A stretch of DNA of 11,692 bases from Methanobrevibacter_A sp964547125. Its GTDB lineage: Archaea; Methanobacteriota; Methanobacteria; Methanobacteriales; Methanobacteriaceae. Every line of letters starts with the position of its first letter. The first letter of the stretch is position 1. Positions 6,613 through 11,692 of the stretch are shown piece after piece. The stretch is taken from positions 1 to 11,692 of the forward strand of contig CAZJLS010000056.1 in NCBI GenBank assembly GCA_964547125.1. The letters are read 5' to 3'. The notes beneath the pieces are model-generated. The model saw only the letters and a list, made by a program, of their open reading frames with translations, did not search any database and had not been told where the DNA came from. The position numbers and the translations under genes were made by a program.

Positions 6613-7803
6613 ATGTTAATAAATACAGATTTGCACATTCATAGTTGTTTTTCAATGGCAACATCTAAAGATATGCTAATAAATAATATAGCTATTAAAA
6701 GTAGGGAAAAAGGATTAAATTTAATAGGAACCGGAGATGCGCTTCATCCAAAATGGTTAGAAGATATAAAAAATAATACTGAACCTACAGATGATGGAAT
6801 ATATAGAAATGAATTTTGTGATTTCATATTAACAACTGAAATAGAAGGAAAAAGTAGGATACATCATTTAATAATAATGCCTACAATAGAAATCGCAGAA
6901 GAAATTGCAGAAAAATTACCAAGTAAAAATAAAAATACTGATGGAAGACCAAGAACAAAACTTAATGGTGCTGAAATATTTGATCTTGTTAAAGAATATG
7001 ATTGTATGATTGGTCCAGCTCATGCATTCACACCATGGACAGGAATGTACAAATCATTTGATAGTATTTATGATTGTTATGGTAATAAACCAGACTTTGT
7101 TGAATTAGGATTATCTGCAGATACTGATATGGCAGATACAATTAAAGAATTAGAAGATTTTGTATTTTTATCAAATTCTGATGCCCATTCACCATGGCCA
7201 CATAGATTAGGAAGAGAATTTAATCAAATAGAACTTGATGAATTATCATATTCTGGTTTACAAAAGGCGTTTAAGAATAAGAAGGTTGTTAAGAATTATG
7301 GTTTAGTACCTAATCTTGGAAAGTATCATATGACTGCATGTACTAAATGTTATAAATTAATAGATCCAGATTTAGCAATTGCAAATAAAATGAAATGTGA
7401 TTGTGGGGGTAAAATAAAGAAAGGTGTTGATTATCGTATAAGTGAGATTCAAACATATGATAAGCCTAAACATCCGAAATTTAGACCTGAATATATTCAT
7501 TTAATGCCTTTGGCTGAGATTATAAGTAAGATTTATGATAAAGGTGTTACTACAAAATTTGTTCAGGGTAAATGGCAGAATTTAGTTGATAATTTCGGAC
7601 CAGAGATAACTGTTCTTATTGATACTCCATTGGATGAGATAAGTAAGATTGATTCTGAGGTTTCTGAAGCATTAAAATCGTTTAGAAGTCAAGATATAAA
7701 TGTTATTCCTGGTGGTGGGGGTAAGTATGGTGAGTTATCTTTTGATAAATCTAAGTTAAAAGAAGTTAAGCAGAAAAAGTTATTAACATTAGATAGTTTT
7801 TAA
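6613..7803 (+). CDS. Endonuclease Q (PHP-domain DNA repair nuclease)
   Basis: The 396-aa protein matches endonuclease Q (the old TIGR00375 family), which nicks DNA 5' of deaminated bases such as hypoxanthine, uracil and xanthine and at abasic sites. The PHP metal site is visible: DLHIHS with H8 and H10, GTGDALH with D42 and H45, E76, H137 in GPAHAFTPW, and SDAH with D190 and H192. A four-cysteine zinc site follows (C243, C246, C262, C264), then the conserved C-terminal part with VIPGGGGKYGE. The tail ends LLTLDSF, somewhat like a PCNA-interacting peptide. No strong Shine-Dalgarno precedes ATG 6613, but the family motif DLHIH begins six residues in, so no other start fits. It lies 60 bp after the ATPase gene and ends near the convergent tRNA gene. 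Confidence 0.9.
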   Translation: MLINTDLHIHSCFSMATSKDMLINNIAIKSREKGLNLIGTGDALHPKWLEDIKNNTEPTDDGIYRNEFCDFILTTEIEGKSRIHHLIIMPTIEIAEEIAEKLPSKNKNTDGRPRTKLNGAEIFDLVKEYDCMIGPAHAFTPWTGMYKSFDSIYDCYGNKPDFVELGLSADTDMADTIKELEDFVFLSNSDAHSPWPHRLGREFNQIELDELSYSGLQKAFKNKKVVKNYGLVPNLGKYHMTACTKCYKLIDPDLAIANKMKCDCGGKIKKGVDYRISEIQTYDKPKHPKFRPEYIHLMPLAEIISKIYDKGVTTKFVQGKWQNLVDNFGPEITVLIDTPLDEISKIDSEVSEALKSFRSQDINVIPGGGGKYGELSFDKSKLKEVKQKKLLTLDSF

Positions 7804-7842
7804 AAGTTTATAAGTAAAAAAATAGTTGTTAAGTTACTTGTA

Positions 7843-7918
<76 letters not shown>

Positions 7919-7936
7919 TAGTTTATAATTCATATT

Positions 7937-7962
7937 TATTTATATTGTTCTTTATATTTATA
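7937..7962 (-). promoter_or_regulatory. Probable tRNA-Arg promoter (two TATA-like sites)
   Basis: On the minus strand, TATAAATA (7937-7944) lies about 20-26 nt upstream of the tRNA 5' end, and a second site in GTATAAATATAAAG (7950-7963) lies about 40 nt upstream. Either could direct transcription, the second giving a short 5' leader. In such AT-rich DNA the choice is uncertain. Confidence 0.35.
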
Positions 7963-7975
7963 CTTTTTAGTTTTT

Positions 7976-8011
7976 GAAAAAAAATAAAGTATTGGAGAAA
8001 TTTATTTCTCC
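7976..8011 (-). terminator. Hairpin plus T-run terminator after the PepSY gene
   Basis: Two bases after the stop codon of the PepSY gene, the perfect inverted repeat GGAGAAATTTATTTCTCC (7994-8011) can form an 8-bp stem with a 2-nt loop. On the minus strand it is followed by a T-rich run (about 7977-7989). Archaea mostly need only the T run, but the pair looks like an intrinsic terminator. Confidence 0.6.
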
Positions 8012-8013
8012 TA

Positions 8014-8658
8014 TTATCCTCTTCCAATAACTGTTCCGTTCCATTCCAACATTATGGAATCAACAGTTTCTCCTTTAGCATTGTGAATGTAAACGTACCA
8101 TGTATTGTTTTCCCAAATAGCTTTTGCAGCATATGCTCCTTCTTCTTCAACATGTTCGTTAGCTATGTCAATTGCTTGTTTTTCAGTAATGTTTGTTTTT
8201 ATAACGGTTTGGTTGTTTCCTCCATTTCCATTTGAACCTCCATTCCCATTACTGTTTCCATTATGACTTCCACTATTTGAGTTACTGTTTCCATTATGAC
8301 TTCCACTATTTGAGTTACTGTTTCCATTTCCACTATTGGTTCCTGTATTTTTTCCAGTATTTTGGGTTGTTGTTTTCACATTTCCATTATTAGATTGGTG
8401 GGATCCACTATTGGATTGGCTGTTATCATTTGTGTTTTGGTTGTTTGAATTACTATTATCATTAGTACCAGAACTATCTGAAGATGGAATTCCATTATCG
8501 CTTCCAGTATCACTGGCTGGGGTAATAGTATCTGTGGACGGTGTAAATCCTGCAAGATCTGAGAATACATTGTTTGGGTTTGTTAAACCATAAGCTGTAA
8601 CTCCAGCAGCAATACATAATACAACAATTACGGAAATAATTATGTTACTATGTTCCAT
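8014..8658 (-). CDS. Membrane-anchored PepSY-domain protein with Ser/Asn/Gly linker
   Basis: The N terminus MEHSNIIISVIVVLCIAAGVTAYGL is a single hydrophobic anchor or uncleaved signal. A long low-complexity linker rich in Ser, Asn, Gly and Thr follows, including the unit NSNSGSHNGNS. The last ~55 residues (TNITEKQAIDIANEHV...TWYVYIHNAKGETVDSIMLEWNGTVIG) are a PepSY domain, a module found in protease propeptides and cell-surface proteins. The protein is therefore probably held in the membrane with its PepSY domain outside. A GTG at 8670 would add four residues, but it lies inside the ribosome site GAGGTGAA; I choose ATG 8658, about 9 nt beyond that site, giving 214 aa. It is a single gene, transcribed away from frhA. 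Confidence 0.8.
   Translation of the reverse strand: MEHSNIIISVIVVLCIAAGVTAYGLTNPNNVFSDLAGFTPSTDTITPASDTGSDNGIPSSDSSGTNDNSNSNNQNTNDNSQSNSGSHQSNNGNVKTTTQNTGKNTGTNSGNGNSNSNSGSHNGNSNSNSGSHNGNSNGNGGSNGNGGNNQTVIKTNITEKQAIDIANEHVEEEGAYAAKAIWENNTWYVYIHNAKGETVDSIMLEWNGTVIGRG
8251..8337 (-). repeat. 33-bp tandem repeat within the PepSY-protein linker
   Basis: Two identical 33-bp units lie head to tail (8251-8283 and 8284-8316), followed by a partial third. Each encodes 11 residues with the pattern NSNSGSHNGNS. Perfect identity suggests recent duplication by slippage, so the linker length probably varies between strains. Confidence 0.8.
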
Positions 8659-8670
8659 CCTTTTATTCAC

Positions 8671-9000
8671 CTCTTAATACTATATAATTTTTGTTTAATT
8701 TTAATAATAATTCTTAAATTTTTAATTATTTTTTTTTCAAAATAGATAAAAATGGTAAAAAAATTATTATAATAATATCTATTTGTTTCCCTAATTAATA
8801 AATATATGTATAATATTTGTATTATTAAATATCTTTTTTGTATTATTTTTTGGTTTTCCTAAAATACTATTCATTTTAATGCTTTTACAATAAAAAAACT
8901 AATATATAAATCTTTCTTTTTTTTTTTAAAGAATACTCTTATTAATACATGCAAATAAAGATATAAATGTTAGTTTCTAAATTTTTTTATATTATAAGAG
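8671..9000. promoter_or_regulatory. Divergent promoter region between PepSY gene and frh operon
   Basis: This 330-bp AT-rich region holds no gene. For frhA two TATA-like sites are visible on the plus strand: TATATAAA (8903-8910), preceded by an A-rich BRE-like run, and ATATAAAT (8961-8968). Their expected starts would give leaders of about 75 and 20 nt. On the minus strand ATTATATAGT (8680-8689) is TATA-like but so close to the PepSY gene that its transcript would lack the ribosome site, so the true promoter is probably further up. The palindrome ATTATTATAATAAT around 8763-8776 may be chance. No regulator site is clear. Confidence 0.45.
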
Positions 9001-9009
9001 GTGACACAT

Positions 9010-10236
9010 TTGAGCGATGTAAAAGTTATATCTCCTACATCTCGTCAAGAAGGACATGCAGAGCTTGTCATGGAAGTCGATGATGAAGGAATAGTTACTA
9101 AAGGAAGATATTTAAGTATAACTCCAGTAAGAGGCTTAGAAAAGATGGTTGCTGGCAGACCTCCTGAATCTGCACCTGTTTTATGTCAAAGAATTTGTGG
9201 TGTTTGTCCAATACCTCACACATTAGCATCAGCAGAAGCAATGGATGATTCTTTAGGCATAGAATTACCAAAAGCAGCACAATTGTTAAGAGAATTAACA
9301 TTGTCCTCATCTAATTTAAACAGTCATGCAATACACCATTTCTTAGTTGCACCTGATATAATTCCTGCTGACAATGTAGAATTATTTAAGGCTGCAGTAA
9401 ACTCCGTAGGAACAATCCGTAAAAACGCACAATACGTAGTAGATATGGTTGCAGGTGAAGGTATCCACCCTTCAGATGTAAGAATTGGAGGAATGGCAAG
9501 AAATCTTTCAGAATTAGCACGTAAAAAATTATACACAAGATTACGAGCTTTAGAACCTATTGTTGAAGAACATGTTGAATTAGTATTAGGTTTAGTTGAA
9601 GACTTAGACTTCCCTGAAGGATTAGGAGCTACCAACCAACCAAACTTCTGTAGTAGTACTGGATACGGTGACAGATCATTCTTTGATTTAGACAGATTCA
9701 GAGAAATCACACCAGAAGCATGGTATGATGACCCAGAAATAGGTAAAAAAGCATGTACCGCAGTACCACTATACGATGGAGTAAATGTACAAACAGGACC
9801 ATTAGCAAGAGCTGCTAAATTTGGCGGATACAACAAAACCGGTGTCAAAGCACAACACATAGCAAGAGCTCACGAAATGAAAACTTATCTATCCAGAGCA
9901 ATTAGTATATTAGACGAATTAGATACATCCGCAAGTACTATGGCAGATTTCGACCCAAGAGGTACCGGTAAATTAGGTATCGGTGTTGTCGAAGCTCCAA
10001 GAGGAACTGATATTCACATGGGAATCGTTAAAGACGGAAGAATCGAATACTACAGTGCATTAGTACCAACAACTTGGAACATTCCAACAATGGGACCTGC
10101 AACTGAAGGATTCCACTACGAATTTGGAGCTCACGTAATAAGAGCATGGGACCCATGTTTATCATGTGCAACTCACGTAATGGTTGTTGATGATGAAGAC
10201 AAATCAGTCATCAAAAACGATATGGTGCAGTTATAA
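9010..10236 (+). CDS. frhA: Coenzyme F420-reducing [NiFe] hydrogenase, large subunit
   Basis: FrhA binds the nickel-iron centre of the F420-reducing hydrogenase, which uses H2 to reduce F420 for methanogenesis. It matches methanogen FrhA along its whole length. The two metal motifs are RICGVCPIPH (C63, C66) near the N terminus and DPCLSCATH (C383, C386) at the C terminus, both with Cys, so this is not the selenocysteine form. Nineteen residues follow H389 and should be removed by FrhD after nickel insertion. I choose TTG 9010, not GTG 9001: GAGGTGA (8998-9004) overlaps the GTG and is the ribosome site, 5 nt before the TTG, and the resulting MSD...VISPTSRQEGH matches the start I recall for homologues. 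The product is 408 aa. frhD follows after 22 bp. Confidence 0.97.
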   Translation: MSDVKVISPTSRQEGHAELVMEVDDEGIVTKGRYLSITPVRGLEKMVAGRPPESAPVLCQRICGVCPIPHTLASAEAMDDSLGIELPKAAQLLRELTLSSSNLNSHAIHHFLVAPDIIPADNVELFKAAVNSVGTIRKNAQYVVDMVAGEGIHPSDVRIGGMARNLSELARKKLYTRLRALEPIVEEHVELVLGLVEDLDFPEGLGATNQPNFCSSTGYGDRSFFDLDRFREITPEAWYDDPEIGKKACTAVPLYDGVNVQTGPLARAAKFGGYNKTGVKAQHIARAHEMKTYLSRAISILDELDTSASTMADFDPRGTGKLGIGVVEAPRGTDIHMGIVKDGRIEYYSALVPTTWNIPTMGPATEGFHYEFGAHVIRAWDPCLSCATHVMVVDDEDKSVIKNDMVQL

Positions 10237-10258
10237 AGTACTAAAAGAGGAATAATAT

Positions 10259-10726
10259 ATGCCTTACGAAGCAGAAACTCTAGTAATTGGTTGTGGAAAT
10301 TTACTTTTCAAAGATGATGGTTTCGGACCATTTGTAATTCAAGCATTAGAAAAACATTTTGAAAATAAAGAAATGCCTGAAAGTACAATGTTTATAGATG
10401 CAGGAACAGCTGCACCTTATTATATATTCTCACTACCTGAAGAAATATGGAAAAAAATCATAGTAGTAGATATTATAATGTTCGGAGCAGAACCAGGAAC
10501 CTTAAGATTTTTTACACCTGATGAAATACCTGAAACTAAATATCAGGATGCACACGCTCCAATAGATTCAGGATCACTAAAAGAATTAGTTGATTTAGGT
10601 ATAGAAGTAAAAATATTAGGTTGCCAACCAAAAGAAATATCCTCTCCAGACGTGGACATGGGATTAACAGAGCCTGTTGAAGAGGCAGTTCCTAAAGCAG
10701 TTGAACTAATATTAAAAAATATATAA
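10259..10726 (+). CDS. frhD: F420-reducing hydrogenase maturation protease
   Basis: This 155-aa protein belongs to the HycI/HybD family of hydrogenase maturation proteases. It removes the C-terminal tail of FrhA after the nickel is inserted. The N-terminal GCGNLLFKDDGFGP (11-24) is the family signature, and the likely nickel-sensing residues are D20, D71 in VVDI, and H99 in DAHAP. AGAGGAA (10246-10252) lies 6 nt before ATG 10259. The length is normal for the family. It lies between frhA and frhG, the standard frhADG order. Confidence 0.94.
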   Translation: MPYEAETLVIGCGNLLFKDDGFGPFVIQALEKHFENKEMPESTMFIDAGTAAPYYIFSLPEEIWKKIIVVDIIMFGAEPGTLRFFTPDEIPETKYQDAHAPIDSGSLKELVDLGIEVKILGCQPKEISSPDVDMGLTEPVEEAVPKAVELILKNI

Positions 10727-10749
10727 AAAAGACTTTACGAGGTTTAGCA

Positions 10750-11692
10750 ATGTCTTTTATAGAAAAAATAAAAAGGTTTTTAGGCATTGGCTCTAAACCA
10801 GATAAATCTAAGGATGATGAAGCTAAAGAATCAGCAAAACAAGATGCAAAAGATGAATCAAAATTAGATACTAAAAAAGAAGAAATAGAATCTAAATTTG
10901 ATAAAAAAGCAGATATGGAAGCTGAAGAAACAAAAAAAGAAGCAGAATCATCTGAGCCAAATAAAGAGAAATCTTCAACACAGGAGGATGGAAAAGTGGC
11001 TGATAAACCAAAAATAGGATATATTCACTTAAGTGGGTGTACTGGTGACGGTATGTCATTAACAGAAAACTATGACATTCTCGCAGACTTACTCACTGAT
11101 ATGGTAGACATTGTATACGGACAAACTTTAGTCGACTTATGGGAAATGCCAGAAATGGACTTAGCATTAGTTGAAGGTTCTGTCTGTTTACAAGATGAAC
11201 ACAGTTTAAAAGAATTAAAAGAAGTAAGAGAAAAATCAAAATTAGTATGTGCATTTGGATCTTGTGCAATGACCGGATGTTTCACCCGTTACGCACGTGG
11301 TGGACAACAAGGTAACCCAAAACACGAATCCTTTGTTCCAATTTCAGACTTAATTAAAGTTGATTTAGCAATGCCTGGTTGTCCTGTATCCCCAGAAATG
11401 ATTACAAAAGCAGTTGTTGCTTTAATTAACGGAGATATGGACTACTTACAACCTGCATTAGATGTCGCAGGATGCTCATTAGCATGTGGTTGTGACTTAC
11501 AAACAACTATTGTAAACAAAGCATTATGTACTGGTTGTGGAACATGTGCAATGGCATGTCCTACAAGAGCTCTTGAAATGATTGAAGGTAGACCAACACA
11601 CAACAAAGATAGATGTGTAAAATGTGGTGCATGTTCAACTCACTGTCCAAGATCTTGGTTCCCTGAAGAACAAATCAAAAAGGATTTAGGAT
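10750..11692 (+). CDS. frhG: F420-reducing hydrogenase small subunit, with N-terminal extension, partial
   Basis: FrhG carries iron-sulfur clusters that move electrons from FrhA to the FAD/F420 subunit FrhB. Visible features are SGCTGD, FGSCAMTGC, PGCPVSPE, and two ferredoxin motifs CTGCGTCAMACP and CVKCGACSTHCP. The gene runs off the window, probably lacking about 40 residues. The frame is open from ATG 10750, which has its own ribosome site GAGGT (10739-10743). This adds 82 residues: an amphipathic MSFIEKIKRFLGIG, then a Lys/Glu/Asp/Ser-rich linker. A second start, GTG 10996, in the same frame has the stronger site AGGAGGA (10982-10988) and gives MADKPKIGYIHLSGC, like usual FrhG. Both may be used. 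frhB is expected just downstream. Confidence 0.93.
   Translation, partial: MSFIEKIKRFLGIGSKPDKSKDDEAKESAKQDAKDESKLDTKKEEIESKFDKKADMEAEETKKEAESSEPNKEKSSTQEDGKVADKPKIGYIHLSGCTGDGMSLTENYDILADLLTDMVDIVYGQTLVDLWEMPEMDLALVEGSVCLQDEHSLKELKEVREKSKLVCAFGSCAMTGCFTRYARGGQQGNPKHESFVPISDLIKVDLAMPGCPVSPEMITKAVVALINGDMDYLQPALDVAGCSLACGCDLQTTIVNKALCTGCGTCAMACPTRALEMIEGRPTHNKDRCVKCGACSTHCPRSWFPEEQIKKDLG
10982..10998 (+). promoter_or_regulatory. Internal ribosome-binding site and GTG start in frhG
   Basis: AGGAGGA (10982-10988) is nearly a perfect complement of the archaeal 16S rRNA 3' end and lies 7 nt before GTG 10996, in frame with the longer frhG reading. It lies exactly where homologues of normal length begin, so it is probably a functional start for the canonical form. 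Confidence 0.65.

Noticed and set aside
8336..8593. 85-aa plus-strand ORF opposite the PepSY gene
   Set aside because: It is the antisense of a low-complexity repeat, with no ribosome site and an improbable composition.
8763..8776. AT-only palindrome upstream of frhA as an operator
   Set aside because: Palindromes made only of A and T are expected by chance in this composition, and it is far from either frhA TATA candidate.
9324..9860. 178-aa minus-strand ORF inside frhA
   Set aside because: A shadow of a strongly conserved hydrogenase gene; its translation has no recognisable domain.
10166..10192. Selenocysteine form of FrhA
   Set aside because: Both codons of the DPCLSCATH motif are TGT; there is no in-frame TGA.

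Overview
The window looks like the genome of an AT-rich gut methanogen of the order Methanobacteriales, most likely Methanosphaera or a close relative. The evidence is the F420-reducing hydrogenase genes in the order frhA-frhD-frhG, an archaeal endonuclease Q, methanogen-type Shine-Dalgarno sites (GAGGTGA, AGGAGGA), TATA-box promoters, very low GC and heavy use of AGA for arginine. The genus is inferred from protein resemblance and base composition, not from a search.

Layout. (1) 1-1879, plus strand: a promoter with four GTTAC/GTAAC half-sites, then two overlapping genes for a zinc-type macrodomain protein and a class M-like sirtuin. Together they form an ADP-ribosylation writer/eraser pair. 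(2) 1871-3952, minus strand: a membrane protein with an N-terminal holin-like four-helix domain and a C-terminal alkaline-phosphatase-fold domain. Its 3' end overlaps the sirtuin gene. (3) 3953-5149: AT-rich DNA, a small possible ORF coupled by ATGA to a zinc-ribbon gene, and that gene itself, which appears frameshifted; its C-terminal SHOCT part is in another frame. (4) 5199-6552: three direct repeats spaced exactly 41 bp apart, then an AAA_14/DUF4143 ATPase. (5) 6613-7803: endonuclease Q (PHP domain plus zinc site), for repair of deaminated DNA bases. (6) 7845-8658, minus strand: tRNA-Arg(TCT), and a membrane-anchored, Ser/Asn/Gly-repeat protein ending in a PepSY domain, followed by a hairpin/T-run terminator. 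(7) 8671-11692: a divergent promoter region and the frh operon: large subunit, maturation protease, and a small subunit cut off by the window end.

How the genes relate. Frh is core metabolism: it uses H2 to reduce coenzyme F420. FrhD matures FrhA by removing a 19-residue tail. The sirtuin/macrodomain pair is accessory and probably acquired from bacteria. The usual bacterial partners of that system (GcvH-L and LplA2) are absent here. The most notable points are the two ribosome-binding sites and in-frame starts of frhG, which predict an isoform with an 82-residue, possibly membrane-targeting, N-terminal extension; the 41-bp repeat array before the ATPase; the operator-like sites before the sirtuin operon; and the broken zinc-ribbon/SHOCT gene.
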